The notes beneath the pieces are model-generated. The model was not told the DNA's origin. It saw only the letters and a program-made list of their open reading frames with translations, and made no database searches. Below are positions 1 to 13,323 of a DNA stretch of 64,000 bases, piece by piece; the first letter of the stretch is position 1; each line of letters opens with the position of its first letter. The DNA is from Antrodiella citrinella (Eukaryota > Basidiomycota > Agaricomycetes > Polyporales > Steccherinaceae). The DNA lies in the NCBI GenBank assembly GCA_004802725.1, contig SGPM01000077.1, forward strand, positions 27,632 to 91,631. Direction: 5' to 3'. Both the position numbers and the translations under genes were made by a program.

Positions 1-327
1 CAAGCCAGGAAACCAGAGGAAGATAAGGATACGACGAGACGCGGTGACGACGACCGAATGACCATGCAGTTGATGAGGTGAGGGTGTGAGAGTATGCCGA
101 TGGTGAGTATGAGTGGATGCGAGGGACAGATGTAGTGGATATGCTTGATGAATAAGTCAATGCCGGGAACGTCGTGAACGTCGTAAGCGCGTGCGGGGCG
201 TATGCTAAGTGCGTGCGAATGGTATGCTGCGAGTATTGGTATGCGAGGTAGGTATCCTTAGGAGGGGTATGTGGTATGGATTATAGGATGGGCGATAGGT
301 GACCGAGAGATGACGACGAAAAGGATA

Positions 328-2106
328 TTAGATGGCGGTCTTGGGAGGCAGGGAGGTCTTGGCAGGGAAGTTGAAGAGTCGCTTGCGCTCGGGGAAGACC
401 TCGACCTCGACCTCGACGTCAACCATCTGGCCGTCGACGATGCGCCTCTCGATGCGCTTCTCCTTCTTCGCTGGGAGCTGCATGATGGGGTACGTGAGCA
501 GGTCGGAGTATGACCAGGAGCGCACTAGAGGCAAGATCAGATACAAGGCAGTGGACAGCAGTAACACATAGACGCACCTTCCGGACGCTGCTGCGTCACG
601 GGCAAGCTCTGCGGTCTCATCGTGATGTCTTCATCCTCTTCCAGTACACTTCCCTCAACGCTCAACTCGCTTCCCTGCCTGCTCAGCGGACTCCTCCTCA
701 TCCTGGGCGCGCTTTCGCCGGTGGACAGGCTGCTAGGTGTGCGGCGCATGGCCACGTTGGGGACGAGAAGCTTCCCTTCCGCTCCAGCCTTGAGGAGAGC
801 GGACTCGCGGCGACGAGAGTGTTGCGGATAGCTGGAGAGGGAAGAGGATGAGCCGCACGTAGCGGGGAGAGATCGGATGGATCCCGTTGGGGATGTGGAC
901 AAGGCGTGCTGTGCCGCGATGGAAGCCCGAGACTCGCTGCGGCGCGAGAGGGAGGCCTCGAACTTGGAGTAGAGGTTGTCGACTTCAGAGTTGGATCGGA
1001 CCGGTGGGGCGGTGGTGGTGTAAGACGACGTCGAGGCGGAAGTCGCGGACGAGGCCTCGCCCAAGGTGGAGTAGACGCCTCGTGACCGGTGAGGGGTGGC
1101 AACGAAACCGCGATAGGCACGCTCGGAGGCTTCACGAGCTTCCTGGGCGGCGTAGGGCGAATCGGCCTTGGGTGGTGCTACAAAAGAATACACACTAGCC
1201 CTCCAGGCGTTGGAACCGTCAGTCCAGCCCGGGATGACCTCGTTGGTACGCCTCGAAGTGGCACCGAGAGCGTAGGTGGTACTGAGAGCAGCCGAGGGAG
1301 TGCTCCAGGAAGCGCGCTTAGGCGCAGGCTGTGGAGGACACAGGGCGGCTTGGATGCGACGCGCCGCCATCATGACACCGGAAGAATAGTCGTTGCAAGA
1401 ATCGTTGGATGAGGCGGTGTCGGTGCGGAGAAGAGGCGGTGGGGGAGGGCAAGGCGGGAGGTCGTAGATGCGGGAGAGAGCTGCGTAAGCCTCCGAGACA
1501 GGCTGCTCGACAGGAGACTTGGAAGAGGTGGAAGAGGAATCATCGCTCTCATCGTGAGTCGACAAGTCGGAGAAGGAGTTATGAGGCACGGGTGGCAGAG
1601 GCGGCGAGGCGTGTCTGTCAGGGTTGTAGTCGAGAGCGACACCGCCGAAGCTGGACTGGAGATCTGCGAGTCTGCACTCGTCGGAGCAGTAGAGAGGGAT
1701 GGGGCCCTGGTCGATGACGGTGCGGTGGCGAAGGGGCGCAGCAGGCTTGGGAGCCTCGACAGCGACAGGAGTGGAGGGCGACTTTGTGTTCGCGTCTTTG
1801 TCTGCTCGCTTGATGGTGCCGTTGGGTTTGACGCGACCGGTGCCGTGAACGAGGCCACCGGTGCGAGCGCGGATGGTGCCGTTCTTGGTCCTCGAGAGGC
1901 GTGCAGAAGGCTCAGCTTTCGTCTCTGGGGACGACGATGAGTCGATGCAGAGGAGAAGGGAGAGAAAAGGACTTACGGGAGACGGGAGAGCTGGGAGGTG
2001 GCGCCGGAGCGGAAGTTGGGTGCTGCGGGATGGGGACCTGGTATCGTTTGGGCAGGATCTGGCGGGAGCAGACGGGGCACCAGCTGAAGTCGAAGGCGAT
2101 GTCCAT
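328..2106 (-). CDS. Ecl1-type zinc-binding protein (life-span regulator family), 557 aa
   Basis: Three exons, 2106-1977, 1924-578 and 524-328, joined by 52- and 53-bp GT-AG introns; reading phase is kept across both. The N-terminus has CPVC (Cys10, Cys13). After an insert of about 110 residues rich in Ser, Pro and basic residues comes YCSDEC (Cys123, Cys127). This CxxC plus YCSxxC set is the signature of the ECL1/2/3 (Pfam Ecl1) zinc domain, known in yeasts from small proteins that prolong chronological life span. The remaining 430 residues are low-complexity Ser/Thr/Pro/Arg sequence, probably disordered, ending in an alternating Val-Glu run. That run comes from a short GAGGTC-type repeat near base 400. 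The fungal prototypes are about 80-140 aa, so this is a long version. The domain call rests on the Cys pattern and on the start MDIAFDFSW. A role in stress or longevity signalling is inference. Confidence 0.75.
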
Positions 2107-2112
2107 CGAGTG

Positions 2113-2138
2113 TCGGGCGTCGGGCGTCGGGCGTCGGG
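2113..2138. repeat. 7-bp tandem repeat in 5' leader
   Basis: Three full copies and one partial copy of TCGGGCG, directly upstream of the Ecl1-type start codon, so probably transcribed in its 5' leader. Confidence 0.8.
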
Positions 2139-2210
2139 AGGACGGGGAAGGCTGGGAGACGCTGCGATATGTGGGGAAGAAGAAGAGGTTGGACGGAAAA
2201 GTGCCCTTCC

Positions 2211-2217
2211 CTTTTAT
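2211..2217 (-). promoter_or_regulatory. TATA-like box of the Ecl1-type gene
   Basis: On the minus strand this reads GATAAAAGGG, about 105 bases upstream of the ATG at 2106, which is a usual position for a fungal TATA element. Not tested. Confidence 0.4.
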
Positions 2218-2218
2218 C

Positions 2219-5200
2219 GCTGTGTTCCCAGATCCGACATCCCAGATCGCCGGCCACACTGCTGTGACAGGCGCCGGAGTCACACAAAGGTCACAGATCG
2301 CATCGACACACGCGGACCTTTCCGGGCCATGGGTCCATTTGCCCGTTTCGGCCACACGCTCTCCGCCGATCCTCCTCACACCCTGTTCCTACACACATGG
2401 CCCTTCCTCGGCAAAACCCCGATTATGGCAAATCTACGCTTCCAGATGCCCAGACCCTCTCGGACCACGCACCGACCTAGCCTGCACGTCCTCGCCGTCC
2501 CGCCGTCGTCGCAAGTTGGCTCGCTCTCGTGGGTCGTACGCTCGGGGTCGTACGTATGCCGGGACACTTGACTCGTAGAACAACACTCCGTATTACGATA
2601 ACGCGATCCTCGTCCCGTTCCCCACATATTCATTTCTTTGTTGCATCAATAGTGCTACGTACATGCCCGAAACACATTCTCTTTCAAGTATGCATATGGG
2701 CAAGCACCAGCGACGCCACAACAACAACAACAACAACAATACAAAGTCGAACAAGAGCGTCACGCCTCTCCTATCCCAACTCTTCATTATGATGTCGACC
2801 TCTAGCATCGTCGCAATGACGACCGACCTCCTCCGATCGATGATAGAACAATTGATGAGTGAACAAGACCTCGGAGGGCGGCCTTTGTTTCAGTCTAACA
2901 GTGCGATAATTGGTTCCGCGGCTCTCCGGCCGGAGGTGCGCCATGAACCATGACCGTATGTTTTTATTCTTTCCTAGTCCGAGTCTTCTTTCTCGCGCGA
3001 GTTCACGTCGAGGAGGTGAAGGGAGGAGGCAGGAGGATCACATGGGCCCGCTGCTTCATCACGCTTGCTTCCCGGCGTCCCGACGCCTCCCCAGTGTCGC
3101 AGAGACGCACCCATCCGGACGCGGTCACTTTCATCGCCTGCATCGACCATCGTACACGCGGAATGCACGTTTGATCCTAGGCTGGAATGGGTGAGGTCTT
3201 TCTTTCATTCGTCCTTTGTCTATAGCTTATGATCATTGTCTCATAGATCACCTGTAGATCACTCGCACTGGCAGCCTCCTTCGGAGTTGCTTGAATCCAT
3301 GACTCGGTCTGACATGTGATTATGAATACAAAGCGGGGTCGAGTCATACCTGCTCCTGTTTGCTTTCCAGGTTGACGGGTGGACGGAACGATTACCAGTG
3401 CCGCGTGCATCGTTCCGCTCCGAGATCTCTCCATGCAGCGCACATCGACATCTCATCGTTCTCCTGACATTGTATGTCGACTATCGACGTCCGGTCCGCA
3501 GAATCTTCACGTGTAGGTGCATGCTTCAGGGGCTTCTGTGACTGTTGCCAGAACATATGTATGACAACGCGTTCTCGAATGCACGCCCTCGCCGTGCGTC
3601 ACCTCACACCTGACGCGGAGTCCAAGTGCCAGTCTCGAGTCTCGACCTCCGCGTCAACTGGAACCGTGCAAGTAATCTGACGACAGCTGGACGTAGCACC
3701 ACTTCGTCGTACGTTTCTCTTATATGATCACTCATTCTGTTCAAGAATGAATCGTTGAGCCTTTCAATGGGCGGGTCGAGACTCTTGGAGTGGGTCATGA
3801 GACCAGCAGACAGCGGAGGTCGGTTTGCCTGCCGGAGGCGCTCTCCTTCTTCTTCCTCCCCTCTTCTTCGTATATTCTAATTACCTTTATTCGAGCCGTA
3901 CGTGCATACACGCGTGCGTACGATTACCGGTGTTGTCACGCACGCTGAACAAGCACCCACAGCGATCACCCCGCGCGTGCCGTACAATCATGATCAGGAA
4001 CCTGCACTCCCCGATCCCTCCGATAATCACCCTCTCGTTCCCGGATATTCCTTGTTTCTTCAGTCCACCAGTCGCGGAACGCGGAAAGCGGATCGTGATC
4101 TCTCTGGATGGGATGGCGAGGAGATCGATGACGATCGACAAAGCGACGAAAAAACGGCTCCATAGTCATCAGCGAGGACGAGGAGGTACGGAAATGGCGA
4201 GTACGTCAATAGGGTGTTGGGCCTTGCGATGACGAGGTAGGCTGATTACTCTCCTAGTTCTTATCTATAGCTGAGCACACTGCACGCTGTACGCGAATAG
4301 ATGGGCTGCGGTATGTACATAACGACATGTCAATCCATGATACTTATTACTTGGCCAGTGGTCAACGTTGAACTGCAAGTCGTGACGGACACGATGATGT
4401 CCGCCATCAGCATACTAGATCAAGAAGGAGCAAACGTTTGTTTGGGAACGCATACCGAGCGGCGGTGATGATGATCGTGATGGGAGGCTTGTTCCGTTCT
4501 CTGTGCGGGGCAGTGATACGGTTAGGCAGGAAGACATCGAGTCTGGGTTATCGGCATGGGCGTTCACGTATACAACGTCAACGCGGCCACTAGCCTATCG
4601 TTAGTTAGCTAGATGCTGGTCGTTGGTGCTTACGGCGTCCCGTGAGTGAGGCAACGTGAAGGTCGCTACCGGAGTCGGCACCGTTGAAGGTGGCGTCGGT
4701 CACCTCGGTGTTCTGCACGTCAGGCGTCGTCGCTGTTAGACCTTGCGTCTGTCACGCCTCGCACGCACGGCAGCGGCACGTCGCGACGAATCATTCACAT
4801 GTACCGCCGCACGTGATGGCTGGCTTTCTGAGCCACCCGTCCTCGTCGGTCAACCAGCTCGGTGGTCGGTGTGCCTTTGACAGCCCGGCGTCATGTACGA
4901 TCTACCAATGTATACTTTGTATCAGCCCAGTCGTATTCTACTAACCCGTGTCTTTCAGAGACACTCACGCCCACCTACGCCACAAAGCTCACTTTGAAAT
5001 CAACCCACTTCCAATATTCACCTCCCCGCACTCGCTTCTCACACCCGCGCCTCTCCCCGTCAGACTTCTCTGGCTCGTGGCAACGACGGTATTGCGTTAG
5101 TGACCGCAATTATATGGGTCACAGTCTTATCATCCCGTGCACGCATACCGATCGATGCTGACGCGGGGCTGGTGGCACAACGCGCTGTGTTGAATTTTCG

Positions 5201-8200
5201 GACGCTTCAGTGCAATGCCGGGCGTTCTCCCGCTCAGCGAGTCAGCAATGTGCACGGAGTGCGTAGTCAGACGGTTACACGAGCACCCAGGTGGATGATT
5301 CCACTGGTAGGATTCGGACGCGATAGGTTCACGGTTCACGGTCCCTCAAAGCGGCGTCTTGACTTCCGGCTTCCGGTGAGTGCATTCGAAGTGGCTTATA
5401 GTTATCTTGGGTGTGCTTTACTTACTAATGGGTTTGTCAGTTTTGTATGTGGAATGTGGAGGTATGCGGCGAGTTGCTCAAGCTACAAGCATTCCTGCTT
5501 CTCTCCGAATCTTCTTCCCATTCGATTCCCTTCGGAAGCCGTGCACCCGTCGAGCTTAAACTCCCCCCTCCCGCCTACGAACGGTGCATCCTCGGACAGG
5601 TCTGACTAACGTGGAAATGCCGTTGTAAGTAAAAGTAAAAGGTACATTGTTTGCAGTGATGATGATGCTTGATCCTCTATCGCCGTTGCTTAATGAATAC
5701 TTCTTTCCTTCCTATCCAGTCAGGCCTTCGTCCGAACGGTGCTACCTTCTTCGGAGGGAAGCATGGGTGGGTGTGACGCCTTCGGCGCAACGGCGCGGGC
5801 GACCTACTCTGCGAACAATCCCCGTATAGTACGTTGGCCCAACAGCTCTCGTCCAACGTCTCTTTACTGAGCCATATGTTTACTGCGAATTTGATTCCCA
5901 GATTTCAGCAGAAAGAGATGGCTATCTCCGAACGCTGAACGCTGATGCCTCGGAGCGCAAGGCACTCCGCGTAATCATACCCATGGTTTGTCCCATCCCG
6001 TCCTGTCCTGTCCGCTGTCCAAAGTGATCACGTCGTAAGGCAACCAAGGACTGATTGGGTATCTGCTTCCCCAGTCTAGATCTAGGACGGCGTGGTAAGT
6101 CGTGACATCCCTGACGCTTGTCTCTACTTACGAGCGGTTTCATGATTAGTGCTGTATGCGCGAGATCTCTTCGGATGCGTCTGGGATCAAGTTGGCGTTA
6201 CCGTTTTGTATGGGGTGGTGGTAGCCGTGCGCACTTGTCTGGTTGTTTGTCGCCGTGAGAGCGTGCCTGGGCACTTGGCGACCGCTACTTGAACGTTCAA
6301 CTTTGCAGCCCTGCGAGCGTGATGTGAGTTCGGTGAGTTCAACGTTCAACAATGTCTCAAGTATTTCGGACTGATTTTGGTACAATGCTAGAGCTCGACC
6401 GAGGATACATCCCAAATATTCTCCGGACGAGAACACATGAGATATCATCGAGGTTCACTTGACGCGCATTCCATCCACTAACCAACGTCGCCGAGCGCTC
6501 TCTACTTGCTTTTGATGCAGGTCTGAAACGCTCGTGACGAGCCATCCGGATTCCGGAGGTCGATCAACCGCTGTACGCGCTTTTGATAGCGGTATGTATC
6601 GTGGGTCAATCGGATCGAGGGGACGGCAGAGTCCGAGGCTCGTCAGTGAAGCATCTCAGTTCTCGTCTCTCTTTGCTCACTGTGTCGCCGTAGCGCTGTA
6701 GCGGCCATCTCCGCAGATGCAGGTACCGAAACCACCGACCGAGAGAGTCAATGAGGAGGGTCAGTTTTGCGATCATGATAACCATTTGATAGGCAGCTAA
6801 ACTACAAACAGCAAGAGGACGTCGACAATATGTGCGTTGATGTCCCATCGATGATCATACCGGGCCACCCTCACTGTGTTCCGCGGCTGGGCGGTCCACA
6901 TGTCTTCCGGGCATACCGCCTCTGCTCCTGGAACCTGTTGAACGTGCATCGTCACGGTGAGTCCGTTGTGAGTCCCGATAGTATGTGCTCATGTTCATAC
7001 TTGCGGGATGACATTTTGCGTTTAGCGTGGGAGGTCTGTGAGAATGCACTCGCATGCAGTTCTACACACGCATCGTGCTGTAGGAGGTGAGTCATGGGAG
7101 TCGGTGCTTTTCATACAATGTACCCGGGTACGGTTTGGACTTTGGACGCTCGCCACAATTTTTACTCGGGGACTGACCTTGTTATCAGACATAGAGCCCA
7201 CCATCTCAGACGCCTCAACACGTCCGAACGCACAAGTTTACAAAAAGGCCTGGAGGGGACCCTATCGTGCGCTCACTTCCGTTTTCCAGAGTTCACTCAG
7301 ACTCAGGGTTCGTCACGCCCGGACTCGGAGTGCAGGGTCAAAAAACAACCTCGAAGTTTCGAAGATCTACGGACGAATTGGCGCGAACTCATTAGTAGTG
7401 CTTTACTTCACGCGTACGAGGACGAAAAACCACCACTGGTATTGGTGTCAACAAACGCCACGAACATCAGCGAACATCGCATCTAAATGAACGTTGATCC
7501 CACCTCGCAGATCCGAGCACTAAGCAGTAAGTTATGATGTCCATGACCTTTCCGCGTACTCAAAACCCACCTCACAGCGTTTGATTGCTCGATGACGCCA
7601 CCCGGATGCTGCACATCTCGTTTCGTGCCCCGACTATCTGCATATCAGTGGCTTACTCCCAGCGGCATGCAACGTGTTTTGTTCAATGTTTACACCATCT
7701 GGAGAAAGCATGCTGCTCCTGTGGGTACCGCCCTATCTGGACTCTGGCAATCGGGTCTGGACGCGTTTTCGGGTGTGAGTGGTGCTCGGTTTTTCTCTTT
7801 GTATCTCTGTGCGTGCAGACCGTGTTGTTCACGTGTCCAGATAGGGACAGTTGGGGTCATCGGAATTGGGCCGCATAGGTCTGTCACGCTCTACGCGCGA
7901 TGTGGTTGGCTGGACGCGTGATTGGCTGGTGTGGAAATAACCTCGTCCGCCACTGGCGGGGTCTGTATGCGTCAACACCTCCTACGTCACCGCTGCTCAA
8001 TCATTCTTGAACTTGGTCGGTCGGTTGGTCTCGAACTTTTGAACGTCTGGCTCTTCGTTCTCGTTCGCGTTTGAATACGTTCATGTGTCCCACATCGGAC
8101 AGGCAATAGGACTTGGCAGATAAACTAACCCTGCAGATCATTCATTGGGTAACCCCCTTTGGACCCATGTCCTCAACCCAGCCCGAGTGACACCTCCGAC

Positions 8201-10473
8201 CCTATGTGAGTACGTGTTCGGATGTATCTCATTGGACGGGACCTGGCGACACAGAATCAAAACATATGCTATGTCGAGGGATCCTCTCGCTGGCACATGA
8301 TTCTTCTTAATACCTGCGTGGTTCCGAAACGTTGGTCGTTGGTCGGTCTGTGGTTGACACCTCTCCGACTGGGTTTGAGTTGGGTACCCGCTCACGTCTG
8401 GCAAGGACGAATCACGGTGTCCGCTATGACGCGGCCAGTCAAAGTGCATCCTACGCGGTTGGTCGGTCGTGCTTCCTTGCTTCCTGAGCCCTTCCCCATC
8501 GCTCGCCTCGGCACCGCCATCTGTCATGTCGACAACAGAGCCTGGGTCTGGGGCCCCGCAATTCTTTCTCCCTCTGGTTACACGCTTCGGACACAAACAC
8601 ATGTAAGGTGTCATTTGCTATAGCCTCTCAGCAAATTGCGGCGCGCACTTTATCCTCGTGCTGTGTGCCCGTTCTTGATTTGACGTTCGTCCCCGCGGGG
8701 TCGGGGTTGCGGGTCGCTTGGGCTCGGGCTATCAATCACAACTGTCTTGGGTTGGCTGAGGTCTCTGGTTGCAAGAGGACGACCGCCACCGTAAACAATT
8801 TCAGGCTCTACCTCGTGACTACTACCTTTGATGCACATGCTCTTCTGTTTTGTTCGGTCCCACCCAATTTTATCTCAACTCAAAACACTGGTGCGGGGTG
8901 CTGGGGTTGCCATACGTCGGATTGCCGACTCCGGTGCAGTTTTGTCACGCCGGAGATGCCAGTGGTAGGTTAGTTGGGCGTCGTCCCTCCCGTTTCCGTG
9001 GGGATGACAGGTAAAACAAGTCTTGTTTGCTTGTAGCGTAGATATGTGTGTGAGTCCATGTTATGCGTATCATATGTTATCATACCACCTGATCCGCCAC
9101 TCCTTCAAGCTAGACCCATTCCCAAACGCATGGCAGGCAATATACCTGAACACTTCATTGACTTTTGACAGGACTCACCACCGCCCCGAGACTCGTGACC
9201 GCCGCCGGTCCTGAGTCCTGACGTTCGACATTCGACGTGGCTTCGGCCACGCATAATGAGACGGACTAGACCTGTTTCGTCAGGATCGATCCGACGGGTC
9301 ACTGAGGTACTCTTTGTGTCTCCTTCTGCCGCTGCGGAAGTGCAAGCGACTCCGCCGCCGCTGCCGAGGATGCGGGGATGGAAGGGTTCTCCGCATGTCT
9401 TGAGCATTCCAACGATCGAACCCAGCCACGATTGACCACATAGATGTCACTGGTCTCTGGGGGTGGAAATCTATCGGTGAATGCCATGTCTGCAGTACAA
9501 CACTGGTATATCCTCCCCGCACAATACCCACCTTACCGAGATGTACTGATTTTGGTCTTCTGTGAATGAGAGGCACCTCTCCCCTCGCCGGTGACTTTTG
9601 TCTGGTGGCGCGGGGTGAACCGGTGACGCGGAGGGCAATTGAATTGCCGTGTCGAGTCCTCGTCGAAGACGTACTGGGAGGATTGGGTTCCTCCATCACA
9701 TACGTATACGTATGCGCAAGTGGCATTTGTGCTCACAACTTCCGGGTGTGCGGTGTTTATCTCTCCTCTCGCCTGCATTCGTCTACCCGTCACTCATGCC
9801 TCTCGTACGCGTTCGCACTGCTGGGGACTCCCCGCAGCGAAAGCGATCCTGCGGACACGTAAAGAAAAAAACCAGGGGCCCCGCGGGGGTAAGTACCACA
9901 GCAAAACTATATCTGACACTGACTTGGGTTCTTCTCAAGATACCCAGGAAGGCCAGCTGCACCGTCCAATCCTGATGCGCTCATGGTCCGCGATGATGCC
10001 GGTGGGAGACCGGTGAGTGTACCCATACTACGAATGCGTATCTTTGATTGACTTACGAGAATCTGTTTCTTTGGACGTGACATGCACTAACTACTAGGAA
10101 AACGGGATACCGGGTTATTACGCATGCCGTGGAGATCTAGCGTACGGAGATTGTTGATGCAACTGTCAGATAAAGATGCAAGTTGCAAGTTGCAACGAAG
10201 TCTCAAGTGAGCTCATGTTATCATCCTGGTGAACGGGTTGAAGCAATATTTAGCGAACGTTCGATAAGTGAACGGCGGCAGAGTCACTGCCACCGCAAAC
10301 GTTGTACATATGGCGGGTCGCAGCGGGTCATAGTCATATGCGAATCGCATATATCTCGAGTGTACATTACTTTTCACATCCGCAATAAACAATTCAACAA
10401 CCTTACCACTGTTCTGCAGGCTCGACAGCCTTACAGCCAGTCCAGCCAAAGAACACCGCCATCACAAGAATAA
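2219..10473. other. 8.2-kb stretch with no supportable gene
   Basis: No open frame here exceeds about 170 codons. None shows a recognisable domain, a plausible chain of intron-joined exons, or tRNA boxes. Base composition is not obviously AT-rich, and I see no long terminal repeats or transposase motifs. Small features only: the CAA repeat, a 12-bp palindrome TTGAACGTTCAA near 6292, and a doubled GCAAGTT near 10180. It could be a decayed mobile element, a long non-coding RNA region, or a large regulatory interval. Confidence 0.5.
2719..2739 (+). repeat. (CAA)7 microsatellite
   Basis: Seven uninterrupted CAA units in non-coding sequence. An open frame across it gives an Asn run but has no other coding features. 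Confidence 0.85.
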
Positions 10474-12174
10474 TCATGCCATGGGGAACTCCTCAAATCC
10501 TCCCTGCCGGAAGCTGAAGAAACTAATCGCACCCGCATCCACGGCCGCCACCACGACCATTTTCTTCCCCTGCTTCAGTATCGCGAACGGGTTCGGTCTG
10601 CGTATGGGGACCGCGGATGTCACGGGTGGTGGTGTGGGTAAAGCCCACCAGAACAGGCGGTGAACTAGGGATGGCGAGGGGTTGGATGGAGTGGTGGTAG
10701 GGTCGGTTGCAGTTGGCTGTGTCGGAACGTGAGGTGCTGCTGTATTCTTTTGCTCAGCGTAGGGTATTCGACGGCGTGGGACGGGTGTAGGGAGCTCAGG
10801 AAGGATGTCGAAGAGGTCCGTCAGCTCGGAGAGCGTCGGCATAGGTGTCGTTCGTGCACTGAAACCAAGGAGAAAAAAGTCATGCGTTGAGTCAACGTGA
10901 CATCGGGTACAGAAAAAATCACCGACGTACTTTACGACGACGATCTGGAAGTCGGGTTTTGACGGGGCGGTCTTCTTGAAGGGCGTCGCGGGCTTGTACA
11001 CATTGTAGAAGATGTCATATATTGAGGGTTGCTGGGTGTCAGGAGCTGAGACTTGCAGGGGTGTGGAATGTCCTGAAGGTATAACTCGCAGGGACTTGAA
11101 CATTGAGCCTATACATGTATGAGCACTACCCTGAGCACAAGAAAACGAGAAGTTGACTCACTATAAGTCAGGCCATGGTGAAATAATCCCGGCCTCCAGA
11201 ATTCCGGTGTCCTTCTGAAGACACGAAGTACTTTGCTAAATGTCCCTGTGAACGCTGCTAAGAGTCTTGAGAACCAGCCCGATGTTCGTACAGACAGTGG
11301 CACATGAGGTGCCGCTGTGAGATATGCCGGAGAAGGAGCTTTGGTGCGCATGACCACGTATCCGAGCCTCTTGAGATATGCAAAGACCTGTGACCATCTT
11401 TTAGCGGACGGCGGGACAGGGATGCCAGGAAGGGATATACCTGATACTTTTCCAACGTCAAATCTTCCGTCCCAATCATCTCAGCAAACACTTGCTGCAC
11501 AGACATGGGTGCGCCCTCCATCTCCTCTAACCCATTCATTCTAGGCGAGATGTCCTCAAGAGCTTTCCAGCAGAACATAGATCCGCGTTCAACGAGGTAA
11601 ATGGCTTCTTCTGGCAGAAGTTCCAATCGTTTTGCTACTTTCTGCTGCTGCCCGTCTTGTGGTGCGACGGGTCTTGGAACGGAGTGTCCCATCGTTGTAA
11701 AATGTATGCCCCGAGCCGTTGAGACGTGTGTTCGCGCCAGCTTCGGATACCATATTCCGTAGCTGATAGATTTGCTGAGATTCGAGGGGTCATGTCAGAG
11801 GGAACCAACAATACAGCCCAACCAAGCGCACCTGGATGTATTCCGCTCCGCCCTCAACGCATCGAACATCGCATTCCGCGCCCTATCGAGGACATGTTTT
11901 TGCAACCCGGACCCGCCATGTACGCTTGGTTCAAAATCCTTGTCTCCGCGTTTTGGAATCACAGGGCGGGCGACAGATGAGCTACACTTGTGAACAACGG
12001 GATTTCAAGGCCGAGTGAATACGGGGAGAAATTGAATACAGGAGGAGCTCACGGCAATTTTGACCAATCGAGACCTTCATCTTCGTCTCCGGATGAGAGC
12101 TCTGCGTCCTCTGCGTTTTCTGCGTCATTGCTGGGACTGGAGAGTGTGTTTGGGTGTTCCAATAAGTCGTCCAT
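10474..12174 (-). CDS. SEN54: tRNA-splicing endonuclease subunit Sen54, 460 aa
   Basis: Six exons on the minus strand: 12174-12053, 11981-11832, 11762-11441, 11387-11162, 11108-10931 and 10858-10474. Phases agree throughout and give 460 aa. An acidic N-terminus (about residues 1-40) precedes the Sen54 N-terminal domain. Its hallmark LLPEEAIYLVERGS lies near residues 138-152, followed by LTLEKYQVFAYLKRLGYVV, the family's helical segment before the C-terminal fold. The C-terminal half (SKPDFQIVVVKY ... ARTTPMPTLSELTDLFDILP) matches the Sen54 end. Sen54 is a structural partner of Sen15, Sen2 and Sen34 in the heterotetramer that excises introns from pre-tRNA. It carries no catalytic His of its own. 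A tRNA gene with an intron, the substrate class, lies 17 kb away at 29634; this is probably coincidence. Confidence 0.9.
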
Positions 12175-12508
12175 CGTATGTTATTGAATCGATAGGAATT
12201 CGGGAAATGTTGGAGAAAGACGAGTCAGGATGATCGAGCGCTTGTGCACCTCTTCCAGTGACTCACACATCTCCTCGACCTTAACAGCCTCGGACCTCGT
12301 ATGTTCACGAGAAGTTCATGTTGGGGCGTGATAAGCTACGTTGGTCTTGGTAAGCACCGACTTCTCTCTTGGAATGATGAACGCGCTGACGAGGCATATT
12401 CAGACCGCCCCCATAAATGTTTGACATGCGATGGTGAGCATGATATTCTGTGTCTCCGCAAACCCCAACGTCTCACAACTGAACGCGCTGCAGCCATCAC
12501 AAACCACC
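12175..12508. other. Shared divergent promoter, SEN54 / GST 1
   Basis: 334 bases between two divergently read start codons, presumably holding both promoters. No clear TATA box or repeat is visible. Confidence 0.5.
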
Positions 12509-13323
12509 ATGTCAGAATTAGTGTTCTACGACATTGTTGGGAAGAATGTCGGAGCCAAAGCTTGGTCTCCTAGTACTTGGATCATTCGGTGCGTCTAGTA
12601 AAAGTCTTGCCCTCTGTACATCAACTCATACTGAAAGCCGTCAGGTTCGCTCTGAACTACAAAGGTCTCAACTACAGAACCGAATGGATCGAGTTTCCAG
12701 ACGTCGAAGCCGTCTGCAAGAACATCGGTGCTGCGCCAACGGGTACTAAACCGGACGGGGTTACCCCACGATACACAGTCCCAGTCCTATACGACCCTTC
12801 CACGCAGACTGTCATATCCGACTCATCCAAGATCGCCGATTACCTTGAAAAGACATACCCCGATAGACCAACTCTCGTGCCTGCTGGGACTCGCGGCTTG
12901 CAAGCTGCGTTCCGTGCAGCAGTCATGTCCGCCATCGACATACCGCTCTACATGCTCTGCATCCTCCCCGGCGGGCTAAACCTCAGCCCACGTGCGTTCG
13001 CGTACTACCGGACGACGCGGGAAGCGATGGTAGGGAAGAAGCTGGAAGAGATCACGCCGGAAGGCGAAGAGAGCGCGAAGCGGTGGAGGGAGCTGGAAGC
13101 GGGGTTGACGAAGGTCGCGACGTGGTTCGTGGCGAATGGGGACACACCGTTCATCGGCGGAGATGTGCCGTGTTTCGGGGATGTGCTGCTTGCGGCGAGG
13201 TTGGCTTGGCCGCGGGCGGTTTGGGGCGAGGAGTCGGATGCGTGGAAGAGGCTGAGTGACTTTGATGAAGAGAGGTGGGGGCGCTACATGAAGCAATTCG
13301 ACGCCTATCGTAGTGTTGTATAG
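12509..13323 (+). CDS. Glutathione transferase 1, GSTFuA/LigE-like class, 252 aa
   Basis: Two exons, 12509-12588 and 12645-13323, with a 56-bp GT-AG intron splitting the Arg27 codon. The start MSELVFYDIVGKNVG leads to AWSPSTW, whose first Ser is the probable catalytic Ser of this class. A thioredoxin-like half follows (YTVPVLYDPSTQTVISDSSKIADYLE, the cis-Pro and glutathione Glu/Asp-Ser site). The second half is an all-helical GST C-domain with WFVANGDTPFIGGDVPCFGD. This is the fungal etherase-related class (GSTFuA), related to bacterial beta-etherase LigE. In wood-decay fungi these act as glutathione transferases and ligandins for wood phenolics. First of three copies in this cluster (12.5, 14.1, 20.1 kb). 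It differs from the others by a Gly at the expected Met of the FIMGD motif and by its C-terminal end. Confidence 0.88.

Noticed and set aside
2663..2953. Asn-rich open frame over the CAA repeat
   Set aside because: Its only feature is the repeat; the rest looks random and no exon joins it.
5100..5609. 169-codon plus-strand frame in the gene-poor region
   Set aside because: Composition is random-like, no domain, no signal peptide, and no neighbouring exons with consistent phase.
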